From the NCBI GenBank assembly GCA_947497265.1, contig CANMFP010000010.1:57378-121377 (forward strand): 64,000 nt of DNA. The letters run 5' to 3'. The translations under genes were made by a program, and so were the position numbers. Numbering within the stretch: position 1 is the first letter of the stretch; each line of letters begins with the position of its first letter. The DNA is from an uncultured Isoptericola sp. GTDB taxonomy: Bacteria; Actinomycetota; Actinomycetes; Actinomycetales; Cellulomonadaceae. The notes below the pieces were generated by a model, which worked only from the letters and a program-made list of their open reading frames with translations, was not told the DNA's origin and did no database searches. This document shows positions 24,793-33,608 of the stretch, piece by piece.

Positions 24793-26063
24793 CGGGCAGG
24801 GCCGACCCCGGCGCCGCGCGGCGGGCGGCCGCCAAGGTCTACGACAGGCGGTTCGCCGCATGGGCCGTGGTCGACGTCGACGTGGAGTGCGGCGTCGATG
24901 CGGGCGTCGTGCCCGAGTCCGGCGGCGAACCAGCATCCGAATGGCTCATCGACCGCCCGTTGCACCCGCCGTCGGAGCGCGCGGCGCTCGCCGACACGAC
25001 CGGCACCGCTTCCTGGATCGCCGCGTGGCGTGAGGCCGACCCGGGCAGCGATGCCGACGCGCACGGTCGTGCTGACGGTCACGTCGTGTGGGCGTCGCGA
25101 CGCTGGGCCAGCCTGGGCACCCAGACCGTGCCCGACCGGCTGCGTCTCGGTACGCCAGGTGCCGTCGCCCGGTTCGCCGGGCGCTCGAGGCACTGGAAGC
25201 GGGCCGTTGCGTGCGCTTCGGCGCTGCTCGGGCTGCTGCGGGCGGCCGCGGACAAGGATGCACCGAACCGGGATGCCGCCCGTGACGCCGTCCGGCGCGT
25301 ACTCGGCATGGTCGTCGACCTCGACCCGGCCGACACAGAGCGCCTGGTCGGCGTCCTCGGCTGGGTGCTGGAGCACGAGACGGCCGGGCTGTTCGTCCGC
25401 CAGGTGCCGGTGCGCGGCGTCGACACCAAGTGGCTGGAGCGCCATCGCCGCATCGTCGACCCGCTGTATGCCGCGGCAACCGGGCGCGCCGGGCTCGACC
25501 TGGCGCAGCGACCGGTGCAGCTGCGGGTTCGGTTTCTCGACCCGGCACTCGCGCCGAGCGGTCTGCGCGACGTCACCGCTCCCGTGGCCGAGCTGGCCGG
25601 TCTCGCCGTCGCACCGCGCGTCGTTGTCGTGGTGGAGAACCTGGAGTCCCTGCTGGCCCTGCCCGACCGCGCGGGCGTGGTCGCCGTGCACGGCCAGGGG
25701 TATGCGGCCCGTCACCTGCATCGCACCGGCTGGGTGGCGGCGGCCGACATCGTCTACTGGGGTGACATCGACACCGATGGGTTGAACATCCTGTCGGCCG
25801 TGCGGAGCCACCTGCCGCAGGCACGGTCGATCCTCATGGACCGGACCACCTTGACAGAGCACCTCGATCTTGCTGTTCCCGAGCCTCGGCCCCGTCGGGC
25901 GGTCCCTGAGCATCTGACCGATATCGAAGCGGATGCCTTCGCGGCGCTGGCAGAGCTGGGTGACGTCCGCCTGGAGCAGGAACGCATCCCGTGGGGCACG
26001 GCGGTGGCGGCCCTGGACGCCGCACTCAGGTCGAAGGACGCCGGCAGTCACCCGATCATGTAG
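24789..26063 (+). CDS. jetD: Wadjet anti-plasmid system nuclease subunit JetD (DUF3322/DUF2220)
   Basis: 424-residue protein with an N-terminal arm domain (DUF3322) and a C-terminal TOPRIM-like DUF2220 nuclease domain. Acidic metal ligands are visible: Glu283 in VVVVENLESL, and Asp326 and Asp328 in YWGDIDTDGLNIL. It is the endonuclease that cleaves plasmid DNA in characterised Wadjet complexes. GTG 24789 overlaps jetC by 4 nt. Its 3' end overlaps the convergent DUF1877-like gene by 16 nt. Confidence 0.93.
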   Translation: MTGRADPGAARRAAAKVYDRRFAAWAVVDVDVECGVDAGVVPESGGEPASEWLIDRPLHPPSERAALADTTGTASWIAAWREADPGSDADAHGRADGHVVWASRRWASLGTQTVPDRLRLGTPGAVARFAGRSRHWKRAVACASALLGLLRAAADKDAPNRDAARDAVRRVLGMVVDLDPADTERLVGVLGWVLEHETAGLFVRQVPVRGVDTKWLERHRRIVDPLYAAATGRAGLDLAQRPVQLRVRFLDPALAPSGLRDVTAPVAELAGLAVAPRVVVVVENLESLLALPDRAGVVAVHGQGYAARHLHRTGWVAAADIVYWGDIDTDGLNILSAVRSHLPQARSILMDRTTLTEHLDLAVPEPRPRRAVPEHLTDIEADAFAALAELGDVRLEQERIPWGTAVAALDAALRSKDAGSHPIM

Positions 26064-26545
26064 GCGATGCCGTCGCCACGGTCTGCGGCCTGGGCGACGA
26101 ACGTCTGAGCCTGACCCAGGAAGTTCTTGAGGTCGGTGCGACGGTATCGAAGGTGCCCTTCGGGCTCGTCGTCGGAGGAAGCGTACTGGTCGATGTCGCG
26201 GTCGGTGATCGTCGCAAGGTCTTGAGACGCGGTGCGGACCCCGGCGGGTTCGATGGTGCGCAGCCAGGGGATCCACCCCATCGGGACGTGGGTCACGTGC
26301 CCCTCGAAGAGACGGAAGGACGGACGCGCGGGCCGTCCGCGCCGCGGGCCGGTGAGGTCCTGGAACTCCGGCCAGGCCTTGTCGAGGTACAGCAGGTTCG
26401 GGCTGGCCTCAGGGTCGCCCAGTCGGCTCCATGCGGCGAAGAACGGATCATCAGGCAGCGAGAGGCGTGGTTCGCGGACGACGATCTCGGCATCGTCGGC
26501 GGGCCATGCGGACGCGTAGTAGCGGATTCCCATGCCTGCGACCAT
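26048..26545 (-). CDS. DUF1877 (YfbM)-like protein
   Basis: 165-residue small protein of unknown function. The segment LYLDKAWPEFQDLTG resembles the LDKxWxxxxxLLTG signature of DUF1877, and the C-terminus (FVAQAADRGDGIAYMI) fits the helical end of that family. The second Met (26533, MGIRYYA) resembles the usual MG start and may be the true one; neither start has a clear ribosome site. It overlaps jetD tail to tail. Confidence 0.6.
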   Translation of the reverse strand: MVAGMGIRYYASAWPADDAEIVVREPRLSLPDDPFFAAWSRLGDPEASPNLLYLDKAWPEFQDLTGPRRGRPARPSFRLFEGHVTHVPMGWIPWLRTIEPAGVRTASQDLATITDRDIDQYASSDDEPEGHLRYRRTDLKNFLGQAQTFVAQAADRGDGIAYMIG

Positions 26546-26676
26546 GGCCGGGAAGGATCTGTCGCCGCTACCCCCGGATCAGATCTGTGGAAGACGTGCC
26601 GCGGCCCGCATCACCTGAAGGGCTTGGCGCCCTGCCGGTGAAGTGTCGATCCTGGAAAGGGTGAGTGCGTCGACAC

Positions 26677-27246
26677 CTACGGGGTGAGGGTGGCCAGATC
26701 GATCTCGACGTCGAACGGCAACGGCGTGCGCAGGGAGCCGCGGGCGACCTGTGTGCGTGTGTAGGCGCCGGTCGTGGCGTCCAGCTCGTAGACGGACACG
26801 ACCGGTGCGCCGTCCTCGTCGTCGACGAGCCACATGCTGCGGATGCCGGCGGCCGCGTACTTGAGCGGCTTCATGTGCCGGTCACGTTCGGCGGACTCGG
26901 GGGAGACGACCTCGACGACCAGCTCGACCGTCTCGGCCGGGATCCAGGTCTGGTCGCCCTTGTACGGTGAGGTCGAGACGATGACGTCCGGCTCGGGGCG
27001 GTTGCGCTCGTCCAGCACGACGGTCATCTCGCGATCGACCCGGTAGTTCTCGGGGGCCTGTGCCCGGAGCGCGCTGCGCAGCGCGTCGACGACCTCCATG
27101 TGCCAGCGGCGCTGTGGCGACATCGTGAAGATCAGGCTCCCGTCGATCAGCTCGGTGTGGCGGGGCGCGTCGGGAAGGTCGTCGAGGTCGGCCGCGAACC
27201 AGCCCTCGGGGCGAGGCGGGATCATCCAGTCGGGCAGCGTGCTCAT
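26677..27246 (-). CDS. Uma2 family endonuclease (DUF820)
   Basis: 189-residue Uma2-type PD-(D/E)xK protein. Key parts are RTELIDG-like HTELIDGSLIF near residue 31, the Asp of RPEPDVIVS, the Glu of LVVEVVSPESAERD and the following MKPLKYAAAGI that supplies the lysine. ATG 27246 fits the family start. Uma2 genes are scattered in bacterial accessory DNA and their role is unclear. Here it sits between Wadjet and an IS remnant. Confidence 0.82.
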   Translation of the reverse strand: MSTLPDWMIPPRPEGWFAADLDDLPDAPRHTELIDGSLIFTMSPQRRWHMEVVDALRSALRAQAPENYRVDREMTVVLDERNRPEPDVIVSTSPYKGDQTWIPAETVELVVEVVSPESAERDRHMKPLKYAAAGIRSMWLVDDEDGAPVVSVYELDATTGAYTRTQVARGSLRTPLPFDVEIDLATLTP

Positions 27247-27289
27247 CGTCGGCCTCCTTCCGCTGGTCGTCTGGAGTCCACGGTACCGG

Positions 27290-27485
27290 AGCAGCCCTGT
27301 CGACGAGCGCCCCGCAGGTCGTCCCGGAGATGCCAGTGCCAAGAGCCTTCACCCAGTTCTGCAAGGTGCCGCGAGCGATGCCGAGATCGGCAGCGATCGC
27401 CTTGAAGGTCGCCCCGGGCGTCGACTCGTACAGGTCGACCGCCTGACGGCGGAACTCCTCGGAGTAGTTCCGAGGCGCTGAGCAG
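27290..27485 (-). pseudogene. IS3-type transposase OrfA remnant
   Basis: A fragment of the DNA-binding OrfA of an IS3-like element is readable: PRNYSEEFRRQAVDLYESTP, then GATFKAIAADLGIARGTLQNWVKALG. The start codon is lost, the frame runs on into unrelated sequence, and no OrfB or terminal inverted repeat is seen. It marks an old insertion at the edge of the Wadjet island and lies directly upstream of the SOS promoter. Confidence 0.7.
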
Positions 27486-27490
27486 CGCGG

Positions 27491-27519
27491 TTGACACCGG
27501 TCGCGCGCGGGCGTGTACT
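27491..27519 (+). promoter_or_regulatory. Near-consensus promoter of the imuA'-imuB-dnaE2 cassette
   Basis: TTGACA (27491-27496) and TGTACT (27514-27519) are separated by 17 nt. The LexA box starts 11 nt downstream of the -10 element, so repression would act at the transcription start. Confidence 0.7.
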
Positions 27520-27529
27520 GATCCCAGGT

Positions 27530-27545
27530 TCGAACAAGTGTTCGA
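27530..27545. promoter_or_regulatory. SOS (LexA) box
   Basis: TCGAACAAGTGTTCGA is a perfect palindromic actinobacterial LexA box (TCGAAC-n4-GTTCGA), 52 nt upstream of the imuA' start. It predicts DNA-damage induction of the mutasome. Confidence 0.9.
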
Positions 27546-27596
27546 GCCTCTGCCGGACGTCCAGACCGACAGCTCGACCGCCGGGAGGGAGGCCGC

Positions 27597-28415
27597 ATGA
27601 GCGTCGTCCCCGAGGTCCGTCCCGAGGCGCGAGAGCACCGGACGGCCCACGACGACCGGCACGCCCGCGCGCTGGCCGCGCTGCGGGCCGCCGAGCACGG
27701 CCTCGTCCGCCGCCCGCAGCGGGCCCCGGCATCCGGTACGTCGCCCGGCACGCCGTCGTCCCCGGTGCCCGCCCGCGAGGCCCCGAGCGCTCCTGTCGAC
27801 CCGTCGCCGACCCGCCCGGTCCACCCCGCGCTCGCCCCGCTCCTGCCCGGGGGCGGGCTGCCGAGCGGCGGCGTGCTCACCGTGCAGGGCTCCACCAGCC
27901 TGCTGCTCACCCTGCTGGCCATCACCTCGCACGACGGCGCCTGGGTGGCCTTCGTGGGCGCCCCGGCCGTCGGGATGCTCGCCGCGGACGACGCCGGGAT
28001 CTCGCTCGAGCGCACCGCCGTCGTCCCCGACCCCGGCCCGGACGCCCCTGCGGTGCTCGCCGCGCTGCTCGACGGCATGGACGTGGTCGTCGTCGGCCCG
28101 CGCGCCGCCCTGCTGCCCGCCGACCGCCGCCGGCTCGCCGCCCGCACCCGGCAGCGCGGCGCCGTCCTGGTCTCCACGGGGCACTGGCCCGGGGCGCACG
28201 TCGTGCTCGACGCCCGGGGCGGGGCCTGGGCAGGCACCGACGCCGGTGCCGGGTGGCTGCGTCGGCGCACCCTGTCCGTGCTGCGCACCGGGCGCGGGTC
28301 CGCGGCCCGGCCCGTGGAGATCGACGTCGAGGTGCCCGTCTGCGGTGACATCCCGGCCACGTCCGCGCCGACCGCGCCCGCCGCCGGTCGCGAACCCCGG
28401 CTGAGGATCGCATGA
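27597..28415 (+). CDS. imuA': ImuA'-like mutasome protein (RecA-fold)
   Basis: 272-residue protein at the first position of an SOS mutagenesis cassette. After a Pro/Ala-rich linker it shows a degenerate RecA-like core: LLPGGGLPSGGVLTVQGSTS corresponds to the P-loop region but lacks GKT, and MDVVVVGPRAALLPADRRRL resembles the Walker B area. GGGAGGGAGG precedes ATG 27597. It overlaps imuB by 4 nt. In mycobacteria ImuA' and ImuB connect DnaE2 to the beta clamp and RecA (family knowledge). Confidence 0.8.
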   Translation: MSVVPEVRPEAREHRTAHDDRHARALAALRAAEHGLVRRPQRAPASGTSPGTPSSPVPAREAPSAPVDPSPTRPVHPALAPLLPGGGLPSGGVLTVQGSTSLLLTLLAITSHDGAWVAFVGAPAVGMLAADDAGISLERTAVVPDPGPDAPAVLAALLDGMDVVVVGPRAALLPADRRRLAARTRQRGAVLVSTGHWPGAHVVLDARGGAWAGTDAGAGWLRRRTLSVLRTGRGSAARPVEIDVEVPVCGDIPATSAPTAPAAGREPRLRIA

Positions 28416-30046
28416 GCACCCGCACCGCGGTGCTCTGGGTGCCGGACTGGCCCGTCGTGGCCGCACTGGCCGCCGCGGAGCTCGACGCCCACGTGCCGGC
28501 CGCCGTCCTCGGTGCCCGCTCGCGCGGCGGCTCGACGGCGGGACGCAGCGTCGTGGCGACCTCCGCCGTCGCGCGCGCCGCCGGGGTGCGCCGCGGGATG
28601 CGTCGACGGCAGGCCCAGGGGCGCTGCCCCGACCTGGAGCTGCTCGAGGTCGACGACGCCCGCGACGCCCGCGCCTTCGAACCGGTGGCCCAGGCGGCCG
28701 AGACGGTCGTGGCGGGGATCGAGGTCGCCCGCCCCGGACTGCTCCTGCTGCCTGCGGACGGCGCCGCGCGCTACCACGGCTCCGAGCGGGCGCTCGCGGA
28801 GACTCTCGAGGCCGCCGTTGCCGCGCGCACCGGTCACGAGTGCCAGGTCGGGGTGGCTGACGGGCTGCTCGCCGCCGTCCTGGCCGCCCGCGCCGACGCC
28901 GTCGTGTCGCCGGGGGAGTCCGCGGCCTACCTGGCCGACCGTCCGGTAGGCGAGCTGGTGCACGCCGTCTGCGAGGCCGGTGCCGTGGCCACCGTGCGCG
29001 AGGCGGCGGGGCTGTGGTGGCGGCTCGGGCTGCAGACGCTCGGCGACCTGGCGGCTCTGCCCGCCACGAGCGTGGCCGGCCGGTTCGGGGACCTGGGGAC
29101 CTGGGCGCACCGGCTGGCCCGCGGCGAGGACGAGCGTCCGCCGGCCCGTCGTCGCATCGAGGAAGACCTTGCCGTCGAGACCGAGCTCGACCCCCCGGCC
29201 GACCGGGTGGACGTCGCGGCCTTCGCCGCGCGGCGGATGGCCACCGAGCTGCACACGCTGCTGACCGACCGCGGGTCGTCCTGCGGACGGCTCCGCATCA
29301 CCGCGCGCACCACCGAGGGCGAGCTCGAGCGCCTGTGGCGCACCGACGCCGCCGCGACCGGCGGGCTCAGCGCCGCACGGATCACCGACCGGGTGCGCTG
29401 GCAGCTCGAGGGCTGGCTCACGGCCTCGGCCCTGCGCCGGACTGGCACCGACGGCACGCCGGAGGTCGCCCCGCTGGTGCACCTGACGCTCGGGGCCGAG
29501 GACGTCGCGCCGGCCGGGACGCACCAGCCGCGCCTGTGGGGCGCCGACGCCGGCGAGGATGCCCGGGCGCGCCAGGCGCTGGGGCGCGTGCAAGGGCTGC
29601 TGGGCTCCCAGGCCGTGCTCACCGTGCGGCTCCAGGGTGGGCGGGACGCCCGCAGCAGGGTCCAGCTCGTGCCCTTCGGGGAGGAGGCAGCCCTGGAACG
29701 TGATCCCGGCCTGCCGTGGCCCGGCGCGCTGCCGAGCCCGGCACCGGCCGTCCTGCTGCCCGATCCGGCGCCCGCCTGCGTGCTCGACGCGACGGGCCGC
29801 GCCGTCGTCGTCGACGTCCGGCTCGCCGCGAGCGGTGATCCCGCGCTGGTGCGCTGGGAGCAGGACGGGCTCACCGAGGTGCACGAGGTCGTGGGCTGGG
29901 CAGGTCCGTGGCCGCTCGCCGAGCGGTGGTGGGCGCCGGACGGCGGGCGTCGCCGCGTCTACCTGCAGGTCGTGCTCGACGACGGCCGCGGGCTCCTGCT
30001 GGCCCAGCTCGACGGTGCGTGGCAGACGGAGGCTGTCTATGACTGA
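28412..30046 (+). CDS. imuB: ImuB, Y-family polymerase-like mutasome protein
   Basis: 544-residue Y-family polymerase homologue. The N-terminal palm starts VLWVPDWPVVAALAAAELDA, where active Y-polymerases have a catalytic Asp in a DMDAFF-like motif; that motif is absent, as in other ImuB proteins, which are adaptors. The little-finger-like region and C-terminal tail that contacts ImuA'/DnaE2 follow. It is translationally coupled to imuA', and dnaE2 starts 80 nt downstream. Confidence 0.9.
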   Translation: MSTRTAVLWVPDWPVVAALAAAELDAHVPAAVLGARSRGGSTAGRSVVATSAVARAAGVRRGMRRRQAQGRCPDLELLEVDDARDARAFEPVAQAAETVVAGIEVARPGLLLLPADGAARYHGSERALAETLEAAVAARTGHECQVGVADGLLAAVLAARADAVVSPGESAAYLADRPVGELVHAVCEAGAVATVREAAGLWWRLGLQTLGDLAALPATSVAGRFGDLGTWAHRLARGEDERPPARRRIEEDLAVETELDPPADRVDVAAFAARRMATELHTLLTDRGSSCGRLRITARTTEGELERLWRTDAAATGGLSAARITDRVRWQLEGWLTASALRRTGTDGTPEVAPLVHLTLGAEDVAPAGTHQPRLWGADAGEDARARQALGRVQGLLGSQAVLTVRLQGGRDARSRVQLVPFGEEAALERDPGLPWPGALPSPAPAVLLPDPAPACVLDATGRAVVVDVRLAASGDPALVRWEQDGLTEVHEVVGWAGPWPLAERWWAPDGGRRRVYLQVVLDDGRGLLLAQLDGAWQTEAVYD

Positions 30047-30126
30047 GCCGGAGGTGCAGCGGAAGGTGGGGTCCGAGGAACGAGGAGCGCGCCAGGAGCG
30101 GAGCCGCAGGCTCGGTCAGGAAAAGT

Positions 30127-33100
30127 ATGACTGAACAGCCGAGGTACGCGGAGCTGCACGCCCACTCGGCGTTCAGCTTCCTCGACGGCGCCTCCCACCC
30201 CGAGGAGCTGGCGGCCGAGGCGGCCCGGCTGGGGCTGCAGGCGCTCGCGCTCACCGACCACGACGGGCTCTACGGCGTCGTGCGGTTCGCCGAGGCCGCA
30301 CGGTCGGTCGGCCTGCCCACCGTCTTCGGTGCCGAGCTCCACCTCGAGGCCCCCGTCCCCGGCGGTGCGCCGGTGCTCGACCCGCCGACGGGCGTCCCGG
30401 ACCCCCGTGCGACCCACCTGCTCGTCCTGGCGCGCGGCGCCGACGGCTACCGGAACCTGTCCCGGGCCGTCGCGACGGCCCACCTCGACGCCGGGGTCAA
30501 GGGCAAGGCCCGCTACCGGCTCGACGAGCTCGGGGCCCAGGCGGACGGGCAGTGGCTCGTGCTCACGGGGTGCCGCAAGGGTGCCGTGCGCCGCGCCCTC
30601 GAGGAGGTCGCCCCGGACGGCGGACCGCCCGGTCCGGCGGCGGCGCGGGCAGAGCTCGACCGGCTCGTCGCGGCCTTCGGCCGGGACAACGTCGCCGTCG
30701 AGATCACGGCCACCGGTGATCCTCGGGACGCCGACCGGCACTCCGCCCTCGCCACGCTGGCGACGGAGGCGGGCCTGCCGCTGGTCGCCACGACGAACGC
30801 CCACTACGCCCGCCCGCGCGACGCCGACCTGGCGGGGGCGCTGGCGGCCGTGCGCGCCCGGTCCTCGCTGGACGGCATGGACGGATGGCTGCCCGGCGGC
30901 CCGACGGCGCACCTGCGGTCGGGTGCGGAGATGCTGCGCCTGCACGCCCGGCATCCCCAGGCGGTGCGTACCGCCGCCGAGCTGGCGGCCGAGTGCACGT
31001 TCGACCTGCACCTCGTCGCGCCGAACCTGCCGCCCTACCCGGTGCCGGACGGCCACGACGAGGCGAGCTGGCTGCGCGAGCTGGTGCAGCGTGGCGCGAC
31101 GGCGAGGTACGGCGCGCGAGGGGCTGAGCGGGTCCCGGGTGCGTGGGAGCAGATCGACCACGAGCTGCGTGTCATCAACCAGCTCGACTTCCCGGGGTAC
31201 TTCCTCGTCGTCTACGACCTGGTGGAGTTCTGCCGGCGCGAGGGCATCCTGTGCCAGGGCCGGGGGAGCGCGGCCAACTCCGCCGTCTGCTACGCGCTCG
31301 GGATCACCGCGGTCGACGCGGTGCGGCACGGCCTGCTGTTCGAACGGTTCCTCGCACCCGAGCGGGACGGGCCGCCGGACATCGACATCGACATCGAGTC
31401 GGTGCGGCGCGAGGAGGTCATCCAGCATGTCTACTCCCGGTTCGGCCGCACGCACGCCGCCCAGGTCGCCAACGTCATCTCCTACCGGCCGAGGTCTGCG
31501 GTGCGCGACGCCGGCCGCGCGCTCGGGTACGACGCCGGGCAGCAGGACGCGTGGTCCACGTCGATCGAGCGGTGGGGGTCGTTGCGCGGCCCCGACCCGA
31601 CCAGCCCGGCGGCGGACGCGAAGGTCCGGGACGCCCGCGCGTCCGACGGCGCGCCGGCCACCCGGCGTCAGGAGAAGAAGGCCCGGGTCGCCGCCCAGTG
31701 GGGGCACCAGGGGTCCGGCCGGGTCGTCGACCCGCTGGCGGTCGACGCCGGCGAGGTGCGGCGGGCCGACGACGGGCACGACGTCGTGCCCGCGCAGGTG
31801 CCGCCGTCGGCCGAGGAGACCGGGGAGATCCCGGAGCAGGTGATCGATCTCGCGGACCGGTTCCTGCGCCTGCCGCGGCACCTCGGCATCCACTCCGGCG
31901 GCATGGTCATGTGCGACCGCCCCGTCATCGAGGTCTGCCCGGTCGAGTGGGCCCGGATGGAGGGCCGCACGGTGCTGCAGTGGGACAAGGAGGACTGCGC
32001 CGACGCCGGTCTGGTCAAGTTCGATCTGCTCGGCCTCGGGATGCTCACGGCGATCCGGTACGCCTTCGAGTCCGTCCACGAGCACACGGGGGAGCGTCTC
32101 GAGCTGCACACCCTGCCGGAGGAGGACCCTCAGGTGTACGACCTGTTGTGCGCGGCGGACACCGTGGGGGTGTTCCAGGTGGAGTCCCGTGCCCAGATGG
32201 CCACGCTGCCCCGGCTGCGGCCGCGCTGCTTCTACGACATCGTCGTGGAGGTCGCCCTCATCCGGCCCGGCCCCATCCAGGGCGACTCGGTGCACCCGTA
32301 CATCGAGCGGGCGCGCGGGCGGGAACCGGTGACCTACCTGCACCCGCTGCTGGAGCCGTCGCTGAAGCGGACCCTGGGTGTGCCGCTGTTCCAGGAGCAG
32401 CTCATGCAGATGGCGATCGACGTCGCAGGGTTCACCCCGGCCGAGTCGGACCGGCTCCGCCGGGCGATGGGCTCCAAGCGGTCCGTGGAGCGCATGGAGG
32501 CGCTGCGGGAGCGGCTCTTCGAGGGGATGGCCGAGCGCGGCGTCCCGCCCGACGTGCGTGAGGTGATCTATGACAAGCTCAAGGCGTTCGCGGACTTCGG
32601 GTTCCCGGAGTCGCACGCGTACTCGTTCGCGTTCCTCGTGTACGCCTCCGCCTGGCTGAAGGTGCACCACCCGGCGGCGTTCTACGCGGGGCTGCTGGCG
32701 GCGCAGCCGATGGGCTTCTACTCGCCGCAGTCCCTGATCGCGGACGCCCGCCGGCACGGGGTGACGGTGCTGCGACCGGACGTCAACGCCTCCGCGGCGC
32801 TGGCGGGCGTCGAGGCCACGGGGGCCGGGGCGCTCGCGGTCCGGGTCGGGCTGTCGGCGGTGCGGGGTCTCGGCACCCAGGTGGCGGAGCAGACGGCGGC
32901 CGAGCGTGCCGAGGGAGGTCCGTTCCGTGACCTGCGGGACCTCGTGCGCCGTGTCGACCTGTCCACCGCCCGGCTCGAGGCGCTCGCCACGGCCGGGGCG
33001 CTGGAGTCGTTGGGCGTGACGCGGCGGGAAGGGCTGTGGGCGGCCGGCGCGCTCGGCCAGGAGGGGCCGGGCACCCTGGAGGGGGTCGTCGCCGGGGTCG

Positions 33101-33537
33101 AGGCGCCGCCGCTGCCGGGGATGAGCCCTCTCGAGATCGACGTCGCGGACGCCTGGGCCACCGGCGTCACCCCCGACTCCACCTCCCCGCTGGAGCACGT
33201 GCGCGCCGGGCTGGACCGTCAGGGTGTGCTGACCGTGGAGCAGGCGATCACGACGGAGCCGGGCCGTCGGGTCGCCGTCGGCGGGGTGGTCACACACCGG
33301 CAGCGTCCCGGGACGGCGGGCGGGGTCACGTTCCTGTCCCTGGAGGACGAGACGGGGCTGCTCAACGTCATCTGCACGCCAGGCCTGTGGCGGCGGTTCC
33401 GCACGGTGGCCCGTGGCGCGCCGGCGATGGTCGTGCGCGGCCGGGTGGAGCGGGCCGACGGCGCGGTCAACCTGCTCGCGGAGCACCTCGCGGCCCTGCG
33501 GCTGCCGGTGGCGACCCGGTCGCGAGATTTCCGTTGA
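30127..33537 (+). CDS. dnaE2: Error-prone DNA polymerase DnaE2
   Basis: 1136-residue C-family polymerase. The N-terminal PHP domain opens with YAELHAHSAFSFLDGASHPE. The palm contains GRGSAANSAVCYALGIT and the catalytic PDIDID motif with Asp420 and Asp422. Helix-hairpin-helix and OB-fold parts form the C-terminus (VGGVVTHRQRPGTAGGVTFL). The length matches DnaE2 rather than replicative DnaE1. CAGGAAAAG precedes ATG 30127. It performs translesion synthesis after SOS induction with ImuA'/ImuB. Confidence 0.95.
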   Translation: MTEQPRYAELHAHSAFSFLDGASHPEELAAEAARLGLQALALTDHDGLYGVVRFAEAARSVGLPTVFGAELHLEAPVPGGAPVLDPPTGVPDPRATHLLVLARGADGYRNLSRAVATAHLDAGVKGKARYRLDELGAQADGQWLVLTGCRKGAVRRALEEVAPDGGPPGPAAARAELDRLVAAFGRDNVAVEITATGDPRDADRHSALATLATEAGLPLVATTNAHYARPRDADLAGALAAVRARSSLDGMDGWLPGGPTAHLRSGAEMLRLHARHPQAVRTAAELAAECTFDLHLVAPNLPPYPVPDGHDEASWLRELVQRGATARYGARGAERVPGAWEQIDHELRVINQLDFPGYFLVVYDLVEFCRREGILCQGRGSAANSAVCYALGITAVDAVRHGLLFERFLAPERDGPPDIDIDIESVRREEVIQHVYSRFGRTHAAQVANVISYRPRSAVRDAGRALGYDAGQQDAWSTSIERWGSLRGPDPTSPAADAKVRDARASDGAPATRRQEKKARVAAQWGHQGSGRVVDPLAVDAGEVRRADDGHDVVPAQVPPSAEETGEIPEQVIDLADRFLRLPRHLGIHSGGMVMCDRPVIEVCPVEWARMEGRTVLQWDKEDCADAGLVKFDLLGLGMLTAIRYAFESVHEHTGERLELHTLPEEDPQVYDLLCAADTVGVFQVESRAQMATLPRLRPRCFYDIVVEVALIRPGPIQGDSVHPYIERARGREPVTYLHPLLEPSLKRTLGVPLFQEQLMQMAIDVAGFTPAESDRLRRAMGSKRSVERMEALRERLFEGMAERGVPPDVREVIYDKLKAFADFGFPESHAYSFAFLVYASAWLKVHHPAAFYAGLLAAQPMGFYSPQSLIADARRHGVTVLRPDVNASAALAGVEATGAGALAVRVGLSAVRGLGTQVAEQTAAERAEGGPFRDLRDLVRRVDLSTARLEALATAGALESLGVTRREGLWAAGALGQEGPGTLEGVVAGVEAPPLPGMSPLEIDVADAWATGVTPDSTSPLEHVRAGLDRQGVLTVEQAITTEPGRRVAVGGVVTHRQRPGTAGGVTFLSLEDETGLLNVICTPGLWRRFRTVARGAPAMVVRGRVERADGAVNLLAEHLAALRLPVATRSRDFR

Positions 33538-33608
33538 CCGCGGCGTCCGAGGAGGGTTCTCCCGCGGCGGAGCGTCTCGGTGTCGGTGCTCCGCCCTAGG
33601 CTCGGGAC

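Noticed and set aside
26882..29884. 1000-codon minus-strand open frame over imuA'-imuB
   Set aside because: Only a short piece (about 27290-27485) is real, as a transposase remnant; the rest is a shadow of the mutasome genes.
30038..30135. TATGACTGA repeated at the imuB stop and the dnaE2 start
   Set aside because: A 9-bp match 88 nt apart is too short to support a duplication or a control element.
30037..33486. 1149-codon open frame on the minus strand
   Set aside because: It mirrors dnaE2 in an antisense frame, as is common in high-GC coding DNA; it has no motifs.
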